In this document: in pieces, positions 41,540 to 51,531 of the stretch
How positions within the stretch are numbered: position 1 is the first letter of the stretch
Layout of the letters: the number at the start of each line of letters is the position of its first letter
Source: Emergomyces orientalis
Taxonomy: Eukaryota > Ascomycota > Eurotiomycetes > Onygenales > Ajellomycetaceae
Direction: 5' to 3'
NCBI GenBank assembly: GCA_002110485.1
Contig: MOWL01000067.1
Span: forward strand, 1,054,001 to 1,118,000
DNA length: 64,000 bases
Notes under the pieces: model-generated
The model's database searches: none
Told to the model about the DNA's origin: nothing
Seen by the model: only the letters and a program-made list of their open reading frames with translations
Program-made: the position numbers and the translations under genes

Positions 41540-41800
41540 CATATATATATTCTTAAACCGTAACAAATCATCAACAGAAACCCCATCGCTTCTCACTTGC
41601 AACAGGATGTTTTAAATGCGGTCATACTGATCATTTAAAAGATATGAGAATTTTTAAAGTATTGTATAGTACCTTCCTAGGAATTTTTCTAAATCTACTC
41701 TGGATCCATATTTGAGGCTAATTTAGAAAGGTTTAATTTTGTATTAATTACCCTATGCCATTAACTTCTATTTACCATGTTATGCCACTGCGCCTGATAC
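41540..41800. repeat. Repeat family B, copy 3
   Basis: AAATGCGGTCATACTGATCA through TTTACCATGTTATGCCACT matches 26845-26990 and the end of 12200-12262. It directly follows the truncated nuclease-like gene. Confidence 0.7.
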
Positions 41801-41806
41801 AGTGAT

Positions 41807-42544
41807 TTGCTTGAGTTAAAGGCAAACCCTGCCAGGGTGATGATACCGGAAGCAAGGGAGACAGGTTCCGCCATTGGAGCAGTAAAGGTTTCGAAAAATC
41901 AGGTCAAGGACGGTAAGGTCCCAGCGAAGGTTGCGAGTTGGGTAGGGCGTGGGGAATCAAATGATTCATCACATGGTATCTCGAGCACAGTATCCCGCGA
42001 GACCAATCTAAACCCCGAGCCCCGAGTGCTGGAGACAGCAAAGGTATGTCCCTTGGTCCGATTTCCTTAGTTCCTACCATCCACTCCCCCATTCTCGCGT
42101 GGGTTCTTACGAATGTTAGACACATCCATCGCCATTGATGATGGTGTCCGGGATCTGAGCGACGATGATAGGATCCCAATTTCCCAAACCGCGCCAAGTA
42201 CATGCAGATTGGCACCCAGTGTCGTGAGTGATGACGAGTCCGGCTCTGACGGTCGGACCCCACCGCCGCCAATGTTGATTGAAGATGGCGGAGTGACAAC
42301 AGAGGAGTGGTTGGTTGATGAGACCTTGGTGGGGGATGATGACCAAGGGATGCGGTGGTACTTGGTGAAATGGAGAGGCTACGACCCTTCTTGGCAGCCT
42401 GAACACGATCTGATCCCTGGATGTGAGGAGTTGGTCGACGAGTTCCACGCTAAACCGGGGAAGCTACAGAATCATGGATCCCGTAAGCGGCGTGAGAGAC
42501 AGCCCTTGAGGAATCGCTCCAAGAACGCGCGGTTTACATTTTAG
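41807..42544 (+). CDS. Chromodomain protein
   Basis: The 3' part (42071 or 42120 to 42544) encodes an acidic Ser/Asp region and then a chromodomain: EEWLVDETLVGDDDQG, MRWYLVKWRGYDPSWQP, EHDLIPGCEELVDEF. It ends in a basic tail (SRKRRERQPLRNRSK). The aromatic cage residues (Y/W-x-V-K-W) are present. Chromodomains bind methylated histone tails or target chromoviral integrases. An upstream open frame (41807-42043) joins in phase only through a very short 27-nt GT-AG interval (42044-42070), so the N-terminus is uncertain. A broken second chromodomain lies at 46290-46390. Confidence 0.6.
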
Positions 42545-43622
42545 CTACAGCCTGTTCTTGTATTGATTCAACCTTTTCTCGTCTCCTCTTTACATTGGAT
42601 AAATGTTTAATGATATTCCATTGTTGCCTTTCCGTACAAATGATATGAGGAATCTTCACTTGCTATGTAGATATCCCATTCCTTATTGTAAAATTGTAAA
42701 GGCCACAGTGCATAGTCTTGACACCGCGATCAATACAAAAAGGGCCACGATGCGCCATGAAAAGTGGCCAATCCAAGGAACAGGAATCAAACATTTTTGC
42801 CTCACGCTTGGGCTTTTTGGGTTTGCGTGACAAATGGGTTCTTGTCATCCTCCTTATAAGCCCACGCTTAGGTTCCGGTGGGTCGTTGGTATGTTGGTAT
42901 GCTCCTATATGAGGCTTTGACCTTTCAAGATTTCATTAAGCTATTATTCACCAATAGTATCTTTTCAGTTGGTATTACAGCTGACCGCATCAATTTTTCT
43001 TCGCTACCAATAGAAATCGCGGCGAGCTAGGATCATTCGCTCTACATCCACGCATTAATGCCTAGTTGGCAGCGGCATTGTTCTCGTATGTCAGGTGGAA
43101 GGTCGAGGAGTATCAATGCCAGGGTTGATCATTGGCGCGTGTGGCATCACGCTGTTAGATCACAGATGAACTCAATATCATATTCAACAGTTTATCACAA
43201 AAAAGCTAGCAGTATTGATATCTCAAATAGATTTATCTGCCAAAACTCATTTACTGCCATCACAAAACCTAAAATCAGCCATTATTGCTTCACTTTATGG
43301 GAATGAGGCCGCATTCGCTTGTCACTCCACATATCCTTTGCCTTGAAAGCCCTATTTGGACACAGGCGGCGCATGATCAACGATCTCACGCGTGTTTTAT
43401 TTTCAAGGAATGTGGCTTCAAATGGGACCAGACGAGGCGGCTGGCCAGCGATGTCTAGAAAATAAACGCACATCGAAACTTTGATTCTTCAAGGCTTGTC
43501 AAAAAATAAGATCAGTCGAGACACGAAACATCTGCTTCTTTCCTAGGGAGTGTCGAGAAGTAGTCCCGCCATTGGGTCATGGTTTAGCATGGCTTCAACT
43601 TAACGCAGTTCTCCAAATCATC
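42545..43622. other. Intergenic, no gene seen
   Basis: No frame with recognisable features. AT-rich sequence occurs around 43190-43290. Confidence 0.4.
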
Positions 43623-44968
43623 CTAGTCCGGTGCGTCACCCACCGCCCGTTTTCTCACCTCGTTGGGAGACGGCATCTTACGTCTCGTTTTCGGTACAGG
43701 AGGCTGCTCTTCACCATCGGTTTGCGCTCGGACAACATATTTATTCCGCCGAGTCTCGAGCAACGAAGGCGAGCTGGTGGTGTCGATTTCAGCAGGATCA
43801 GAGTCACCGGTTACAGCTCCAAAACGACTGCTATAGCGCCTGTCGGCGAGATGCCGAAGAGCTTCTTCCGTCATTGAGCCGACCAATTGCGCTGAATTGC
43901 CCTTAGACAGCGCTCTTTTAATATCAAATAGGTCCGCTAAAGTAGTCACCACTACTTGATCACTGTCCCCATCGGCAATCACCTCCCCAATTCTATATAT
44001 TTTCTGACGTGAAAATTCGCTAGCCACCTTGCACACCTCTAGGCACTGCTTTGAAATATTGATATCTTCCTGTAATCGCAATCTCTCATTGTCCTTTCCA
44101 GAGTCTCCATTCCGGATCAGCGACTCTAGACGTTCCCGAAGGCGGCCGGTGACCTCTTCGAAGCTATCTCGATTGTCATTCAGAGCTCGGCGTGTGAGCA
44201 GTTGCGCTTCGAAGTAATTGTGGATATCATTGTCAGAAGCGTTTTGAGGCACCTCTTGCAGTAGAGAAGATTCTCGGTTTGCCAAGGACTCGATGTAAGA
44301 CTTCGCGTCATCACAGACACGAAGGCATTGTTTGGTCACTTCTCTTTCGTCTTTCAGGTCTATGGCTATGTCTGAGGTGTAAGCGTTTTGGGAAGTAAAT
44401 TGCGCCATTTTCTCATCGATTCGCTGTAAGTGGACCTCAAGATTGTATGCTGTGTCCTGGATCATTTCATTATACTCTTGAAGCACTTGGTGGGAAACTT
44501 TGGAGGTACGCCTTACGAAAGGATATTAGAAGAGTCTATAAAAAGAGGAGGAGTTGCAACTCACATAGTAATAGTGCCTAGGCCGACTGAGATTGTTGAC
44601 TTATAGCCTGCGATAGTGTCTATAAACTCATTGATATCGCCTTTCATAAATTCCATTTTTGTCCAATCTCGAAAGCCCATCTTTGATTTCCCACTGAAAA
44701 TCTTCATCGATTGTTCGAACTCGCGGCATACTTGGCTGCATCGATCAATAGGACCTTGAAGCAGCGCCAATAATGACGTCTCACTATTGGTCACCTGTGC
44801 CAATGAGTCCAAAATCTTGGTGAGATCCTCAAGCTCATCTTGAAGCCTACGCAACGTTTTGTTGCGATCTTTGAAGTGTTGGACGGTTTCATAGAGCGAC
44901 TTCGCCGACTGCACGGCAGCGGTAATAACAGTCAGGACCGAGGCAGTAATGCTTAAAGGATCCGCCAT
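43623..44968 (-). CDS. Free-standing HeLo-like N-domain protein, copy 3
   Basis: Exons 44968-44565 and 44511-43623 (53-bp intron, phase 2) give 430 residues. It starts MADPLSITASVLTVITAAV, contains MGFRDWTKMEFMKGDI and IAGYKSTISVGLGTI, then two helical modules (LKDEREVTKQCLRVCD, LQEDINISKQCLEVC). The conserved tail reads DQVVVTTLADLF then AQLVGSMTEEALRHLADRR, followed by a disordered end with basic clusters. The intron sits at the same place and phase as in copies 1 and 2, so all three descend from one two-exon gene. It is the most divergent of the three. Function unknown; the family context suggests a cell-death or signalling domain. Confidence 0.75.
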
Positions 44969-45051
44969 TTCAACGTTCGCTGCGAGATCTCGGCAACCTT
45001 CCTTGGTAGAGTTGTCGCAGGAAGTAAGAATAATTTCCCGCTACAGTGAGG

Positions 45052-45180
45052 GTAGCGACGAGCTCAAATACCAGCCTCAATTTCGGTCATGCCCCCTCTA
45101 GGCACATGTGATTTGCAGAAGTTAGCGGGTCTGTCAAGCGACGATCCAACACACTGGTGGCCCGCTGTTCTGTGAATGGT
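45052..45180 (+). repeat. Direct repeat G, copy 1 (upstream of HeLo-like copy 3)
   Basis: TAGCGACGAGCTCAAATACC, CACATGTGATTTGCAGAAGT and CCGCTGTTCTGTGAATGG recur at 45709-45835 in the same order. The middle resembles 8341-8390. Confidence 0.8.
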
Positions 45181-45708
45181 TTCGGTAAAGGTACATTGGC
45201 GGCGCATTGTACTTCTACCATTAGTTTGCGCTGCTGGTTTCACGAGAGCGAAGGATGACTCAGCGTACATTAATCCTAAATGGGAATAGCCGACCTCCTC
45301 AAAATACGATTTCAACATTTTGTTCGCGCTTATTACCCTTCCGTCGCGATCAATAGGATTAATCTTCACCTGGTTCCTTGCTCGACGGCTCTATCCGTTC
45401 CCACATTTGGGAATAAGTTTGAACGCTAAATATCTGGTGGTGGCCGCAGCCCAAAGGTATTGTTTTTATTTTCTCGGGATGGAGACGGCGAGGTTGATCG
45501 ACTCCGCTTGTGTGAATCCGCAGGAGCCTTGGTCATATTTTCTAACTTAATTAGAACAGAGTATATGCATAGGCCCGGTGAAATTATGAGTCTGTAGTTC
45601 AAGACAAAAGAATATCTCTCGGCAGATTAAGTCGACGGAATGTGATGGAAACAACCCAAGCGTGGGCTTGGGCAGAATCATAATCATAGGGTCTCACGTG
45701 ATATCATA

Positions 45709-45835
45709 GTAGCGACGAGCTCAAATACCAGCCTCAATTTTAGAGCATACCCCTGGGCACATGTGATTGGCAGAAGTTAGCGCGGGGTTAAAATCCAACC
45801 CACTTAGGGCCCGCTATTCTGTGAATGGTTTTGAA
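45709..45835 (+). repeat. Direct repeat G, copy 2
   Basis: As copy 1, with CACATGTGATTGGCAGAAGT then TAGCGCGGGG, which is closer to the HeLo-like copy 1 upstream block than copy 1 of the repeat is. Confidence 0.8.
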
Positions 45836-46289
45836 GTGATATGTTCTCTGTTCTAACCGGGTTTCAATGGACGCCTCCTCTCTTTATGCTCTGATTTCTC
45901 AAATACGCCATAGTGACCTCCCAGAATGGAAGGAGCTTATAATTAGCGTATTGCTACGCGGTGGTAAAATAAACCTCGAGGGAAACCTCCCATCTTGGAG
46001 AATGGCAATCATGCTCGTTCATGCAGTATGCGTTGTCTGGCAATCTAGGTACTGAGCGAATCAAGTTCGTTGTCCATCCCTGTATCAAGACAGGGCATGT
46101 ACATGCACGGTAAGCTAATCGTGACTCACACTTCACAAGGAAGAGGAGCATGGAATTCAGCTCGCCATACACTATTGGTCGAATTGTGCAGCCGCAGTGG
46201 CAGCTGCATAGGGATAATTACAATCTAGTTAATTCCTAGATTACAATACGGACCGAAGATATGTCTACCGCCCGTGGTGATATCTTATA

Positions 46290-46395
46290 GAAATGGTTCT
46301 TGGTGAAATGGAGAGGCTACGACCCTTCTTGGCAGCCGGAACATGATCCCTGGATGTGAGAAGTTGGTCCATGAGTTCCAACGCTAAATTTCTGA
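46290..46395 (+). pseudogene. Chromodomain relic
   Basis: Translates to WFLVKWRGYDPSWQPEHDP and then a stop, nearly identical to the chromodomain at 42355-42425. The DNA after it (GGATGTGAGAAGTTGGTCCA) matches the same gene with small losses. Confidence 0.75.
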
Positions 46396-46722
46396 ACGGC
46401 GGAGATATACTGTCCGTGCACTGGATGAACATCTTCGGCAGTGACCAAAGCGTCTTCCTGGTTCCCTGCAATTCATGTTTCTGATGTATCAAATGAAGTT
46501 GTGAATGGTCGCCATTAGTTGGAACCACACGATTCTACATGACCTTGGTGCGCTGGCATGATATGTGCGCAGCTGAACAACTCATACTTGCATTTCCCCT
46601 CTTTTTGGGGGCCTCAAGGGAAGATAGATCAATGATGTATGCCTTCTGTTCATTTCCCCATCGTTTCAATGTTCTATCATCACTTTGCAACATCAAACAT
46701 TACAACCAGAGGCGTCTTGAGA

Positions 46723-47882
46723 ATGGCGAAAAAAAATAAATCTAAACGCAGCAAAATGGATGATCAGGCCAAACAACTGATGTCTGACCAGCGATGTCCG
46801 ATGATTGAATACAATCAACCACTATCATCGTGAGCTCTCTCGACGTTTTCAGTTTTAATGGCTTACCGATTTAATTTGCTGTTTGTAGGCCATATGTATC
46901 CCCAGTCGTCACCATCACGATAGGACACAAAAATTACGTTATTCCAGGGGATTATCTCCGGAAATACCCGCAGTGGCACAGCAATTTAACTTGGAATCCA
47001 CACATCAAACTTCCTGATGTTGATGAGGATATTGGTCACACGTTGGTGCATTTTTTATATACGGGCACTTATGAGACACTAGGGTCAGCACCCGATCCAA
47101 GAATATCCTCTGCCGCGGGAGAATACAGAAGGAGCACTCTTGTTTACCAGGTAGCCAGAACATACGGTCTACCTGAACTTGAGGCACTTGCCAAGAAGTA
47201 TATGGAGCACTTTGGCGAATCGGTTTCCATTTTCGATATACTACGGGCGGCGAAGGGGGTGTTTTCGAAGCTCCCTAATGACGAAGTTTGGCTTCCCAGG
47301 TATATCAAAACAAAACTTCAGAGAGCATTTGTGTCTGATGAAACTACTTTCAAGCGTGACGAGTTTCACTGCGAACTTGGAGAGGAACAAATTTTTCACG
47401 GGGCTGTGATGAGAATGGTTGTTGATATTTACTCTGCCCGGTTGTTGTTTATGCGAAGTACCTTTGACAGCCAGAAGAGCCGCGTTGACGCTGGAACGGA
47501 GGATCTTGCTGCTGACGGATATCTGGATAAGATATCTCCTGCTGAAGAGCCTCCCGATGAAGAATATCCCGTCGAAGAACCTACTGAGGAAGAGCCTGCC
47601 CCAGAAGAGCCTTCTTTTGAAGAGTGCCCCGTCGAAGATCCTTCCATCGAAGCATATCCCGTCGAAGATCCTCTCGTTGAAGACCCTCCCCAAGAAGAGC
47701 TTCTCACTGAAAAGTGTGCCATCGACGAACATCCCGCTGGATCTCCCCAAGAAACACTTCCAGATGTCAGTCTCTATGACAATTGGACAGAGATTTCCTC
47801 AATAAAAAGGCGGAAAAGAAGCAAGATTCTCAAGAAACGTGGCCTTCCAATCCCAAACCAAGATGGCATATTTTCGATATAG
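46723..47882 (+). CDS. BTB/POZ-domain protein with an acidic repeat tail
   Basis: Exons 46723-46829 and 46889-47882 (59-bp intron, phase 2) give 366 residues. A basic N-terminus precedes a BTB domain: VVTITIGHKNYVIPGDYL, then HTLVHFLYTGTYETL, then YQVARTYGLPELEALAKKY (about residues 40-150). A helical middle follows. The C-terminal third repeats a five- to six-residue unit of the type EEPPDEEYPVEEP. A basic end follows (SIKRRKRSKILKKRG), which could be a nuclear signal. BTB proteins commonly dimerise and recruit Cul3. The Glu/Pro repeat resembles PEST-type turnover regions (inference). Confidence 0.7.
47540..47730. repeat. Acidic coding repeat in the BTB gene
   Basis: Imperfect units of about 15-18 bp built on GAAGA(A/T)CCT. 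All indels keep the frame. Confidence 0.7.
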
Positions 47883-49986
47883 CAATTGTGTGGGTAATTA
47901 TGGAGGCAGCGTGGACCCTGCTCAGCCTTCCAGTCCTTCTGTCCTTGTTTTGTTCTTTACTCGAAGCACCAACAACGCCCCAATAATGTGCATTGATATA
48001 GCTAGGTACATTTTAGATGGTCAGGTCGAGGTCCAGCTCTCCAGCTAGCTACGGGGCATCATCCCAAAGTGAGATACTCATAATCGGGCGAACTCTCGAA
48101 TATCAAAGGAGCGGCAGCTTTTGATGGTGGATTGAGCTTATTCTACTATTTACATGGTCTCTTCAGAATCCTCCTTTCCATAAATTTTTATACTCCTCCA
48201 GAGCTAGACTAGACAAAACAGGTGGATTGGAAAAGCAAAAGTGAGAGACGGAGAAATTAGTGTATATGCTCAGAGGGATAATGGGGTGAGATACGTTCTA
48301 ACCAGGAGAGAATGGAGCCGCGGGTGGGTTTGTAGATGAACGAGAGATAGCCCAGATGGGCTACACCCATCTGGGATGACCGTGCTGTAGACACGGTAGG
48401 CGTGGCTCTGAAGCGTCATCTTACTCTCGAGAAGTCAACCTCTGAGAGCCATTTGAAAACGTAACTGGACCTCAATTCTAGGCGAAGCATTTGCAGCCAG
48501 GAAACTTCAGATATAAACGGATTTAGCATTTTCTCAATCCAGAGGCCCCAGTCATCGTCCCAATCCAACATTCTAGCCATACCTCGGACGGTTGGCCAAC
48601 TCAGCGACCGTAGTGCGTCCGTCAGACCATCCGCCGTAGGATGAGTACGCCGCAGCCAACTGACGAGACGCCAGCGTAATGATTGAGGCGAGGGTGTGTG
48701 CCAAGCAAACCATCAACCGTCCAAGAATGGCAAGCGTTCACACCATGGGTGCAAACGAAGAAAACAAGCAGAAACAATACTGAATCCAGCGATCCAGCTG
48801 TGCCGCCGTCCGCGTAGTTTTGTGTCCGACTGCTCTGCAAGGGGCCCAGGAGAATGGGAAATGGGAAATGAGAAAGGAAGAGAAAGGTCCTGGGCGCAGC
48901 AACCATCCATCTCGGCGTCGCTCTCGCAGCCAGTCCCTCGAACGAGCATGGGGCGGCGGCGTGGTCGAGTGCGGAGCCACCAGCGCCCGGCGTGACAAGG
49001 ATCAGTGAGAGCGCGCGCGCAAGCGTGGGTGAAAGGAAAAGCAGATGGGACAGCCGCCAGGATTCGCTGATGGTCACCCACTCGCCGGCCGATAACTCGA
49101 TACGGGTGGGGAGGTATCGACTGGTGGAGACACAATGTCCAGGAGAGCCGAGGATGGCGTGGCGAGGCGCCTTTGGGGTACACATGACGATAATTACATT
49201 CCGACGACATTCGGCGTATCCGAATTACTATATTCTTGGCGACAGGGCGTGTGCGTCAGCAAAGCGCGAGGTGCAGCCTGCATGATCTCATCCTCTGTGA
49301 GCGCATCCCGTTCTCCGTACCTGAGCAGGATTATCAATACTATTATACGTGACTTGGAGTAATGAAGGCCTAAATGACGCAGGACGAATCGGCTGATCTC
49401 CAGCCTCTTTTGATGCTTGAGGCGCGCGTTTTCCTGAAAATTTTGCTGAATTGATTTCCTCCGTGCTCCCTTTCGAATTCATGGTACCTGAACCTTGCGC
49501 TGGGAATTTGCTCGCAAGCGTGAACCGCTTCAATACATCCGTAGCCTATCTAAGTTAGTGATAATGGATGTGTTGTGGACGCACGATAAACACGGTCTTC
49601 ATTGGATATCACCTTTCGGCCGCTGGTAAGCTCGAAGACACTAGGTTATCGCGGCGCAGCGGGAGGGGTTCGCTCCGTGCCCCTTCGCAGATCGCCCCTC
49701 ACCCGTGGGGTATGGATAGGGCATCTGGAAGGACACGCCTCCCACGCCACCCAACGACGAGGTTTCGTGCTCGGTCTCACATCCGCGGCGTAGCTGGGCG
49801 GCGCCAAAGGCAGACTGACGCCTGTACCATCACTTTTCCAATCCAGCACACAGGGTATATATATGAGGTGTGCAGCAGTACAGCTCTTTCGTTCCGTCTT
49901 CAACACAATCTCTCCATCCAGTCAGTCACCTATCAATCTTGTACCCCAAAAGACTACTCCAAATCCTTCGAACACCTGCCAGCACC
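47883..49986. other. Intergenic, no convincing gene
   Basis: Contains repeat family C copy 3 (48420-48465) and a perfect 10-bp inverted repeat (48351-48375). Overlapping open frames lie on both strands across the GC-rich 48620-49290. Because every frame is open there and none has a domain, I call no gene. A TATATATA box lies at 49857. Confidence 0.4.
48420..48465 (+). repeat. Repeat family C, copy 3
   Basis: TACTCTCGAGAAGTCAACCT then CTGAGAGCCATTTGAAAACG. The inverted copy at 23010-23058 shares CGTTTTCAAATGGCTCTCAG. Confidence 0.75.
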
Positions 49987-50500
49987 ATGCCCAATTCCGG
50001 TTGCGAGTACTACGATCCAGTTGAAGGGGAATGCGGCAGAACTTGCGCGCAAAACAGCACCTACTGCGACAGCCGTAAGAGAATGAATTCACAGGCTATG
50101 GACTTCACTGACAAGCCATCCATCAGACGAATGCGCCAAGGAAGGCTGCCATGAGCAGAAAACGAAGGATCGCTACGGCATTAATCTTGAGCCGTACTGT
50201 GTTGCGCGTAAGTGCTTCTACATCTGTGCACACAAACACCACTCACTATCTCTCAGATGTCTGAGGTATCGATTCGGGGGCAGCGTTTGTCGCGTGGATC
50301 TGGCGAAGTTGAATAGTTGGATGTTGCACGACAGTCGAATGCAGGCATTGATGGATCTGCGGGGAATTGGAAATCAGGAATGGACACTCGTTTTGGATGG
50401 AAAACGCGTGACAGATGAGGGAGCTGTCATGTCGGCCGGCCAGCTCTATACATATAGGAAACATATGCAAACTGTCACTCACTACTTCCTTTCCCATTGA
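49987..50500 (+). CDS. Small Cys-rich hypothetical protein, splicing unresolved
   Basis: The ATG at 49987 opens MPNSGCEYYDPVEGECG, then RTCAQNSTYCDS with a GTAAGA donor. A second open region (from about 50125) gives HPSDECAKEGCHEQKTK, then YCVARKCFYICAHKHH and CRVDLAKLNSWMLHDS, ending THYFLSH at 50500. Both parts are Cys-rich and look like one protein, but visible splice sites do not join them in phase. Either a small exon, a frameshift or a non-standard site is involved. No signal peptide and no known family. A TATA box lies 130 bp upstream. Confidence 0.4.
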
Positions 50501-51531
50501 GTACATTGTGCTTGAAAGTTGATCATGATCCGTGTGGCCTCGAGTACATATTCTCTACAGCGTGACTGCACTTGGGGACCACTATAACTACATCCCAAAT
50601 AATCAAAAGAACTTTCTTCTTTCAAAGGAAAAGGCAAAGAGAATACCGGGAGCCATAGTTGTAAACAACCAATCAAATTAATATTGAGCTCTTGAATTGA
50701 TTTGATTGGTTGTTGAATTGATTGAATTGAAAGTGAGTTTTGGATTTATTGATTGACAAGTGATTCCTTGATTGATGCCAAAGAGATCGACTGCCATACA
50801 ATTACAGTATCCCACTCACCTGCAGGTGCAACTCCGCGCGACGAGCGCGGCCGTTGAGATTTGCACAATGCCCAGAGCTCTTGAAGGCCAGCGTTTGTCC
50901 ATTCAAGCCACCCTGGTTTATTAAACCAACTGTTCTCGCAGTAGTATTTGTAGTAAGGGTGGAGGCAAACAGCTGCGTAATAGATGGGCGTAGTGTTGAG
51001 TTTGGAGGAATAATCATTCGCCTTGCGCTAGGCAGTGTTGAGGTTTATTTTGAGATGATCTTCTGGGGCCCCACAATGAGCGTTAAAGTCAACATCTCCG
51101 AACAATTGGAGTCGCTCCTCGAGGCAGTTAAAGACGTGCTCGTGAACTGGTATAATCTCGTAGATAGCGCCGTATTTGCCCTCTTTGCCGCGGCCTTCAA
51201 GGCGTTGAGTAGCTCCTTTGAGTGGCTTTGGAGTCTCTTGATACTCAGTATGTAATCATGATTGATCATGTGACTGCTTAGCCTTCGCCTCATCTTCTTG
51301 TCTCCTCAACTCAGAAGACTCTTAGCTTAGACAATAATATTATTCTTCATACAAAAGGTGCTTACAGACAGTGCCTATGGCATTGTCGACTGGCCTTTTG
51401 CCAGATACGCTAACACGATTTTCGCATACAGCTACTTACCTTAGGCCTGCGCACGTCCGGAGACGCGTCGTTCGGGGGTAATATATCCGTTGCCTTTCCG
51501 ATCTGTGTCAACGCGAAACACACGATCCGCT
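50501..51531. other. Intergenic, inverted repeat, no clear gene
   Basis: CAACCAATCAAAT (about 50668) and ATTTGATTGGTTG (about 50700) form an inverted repeat. Open frames at 50854-51255 (plus) and 51045-51293 (minus) overlap, and neither can be preferred. Confidence 0.35.

Larger units (their letters stand above)
44969..46722. other. Intergenic with promoter-like duplication and gene fragments
   Basis: 45052-45180 and 45709-45835 are direct repeats. A 62-codon open frame (45867-46055, MDASSLYALISQIRHSD) follows the second repeat and may be a truncated gene. 46290-46390 holds a chromodomain relic. Confidence 0.45.

Noticed and set aside
48622..49210. Long overlapping open frames on both strands
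   Set aside because: GC-rich sequence leaves most frames open; no frame has splice sites, a signal peptide or a recognisable motif.
50854..51293. Overlapping frames of 133 (plus) and 82 (minus) codons
   Set aside because: Neither strand is favoured by codon pattern, start context or motif.
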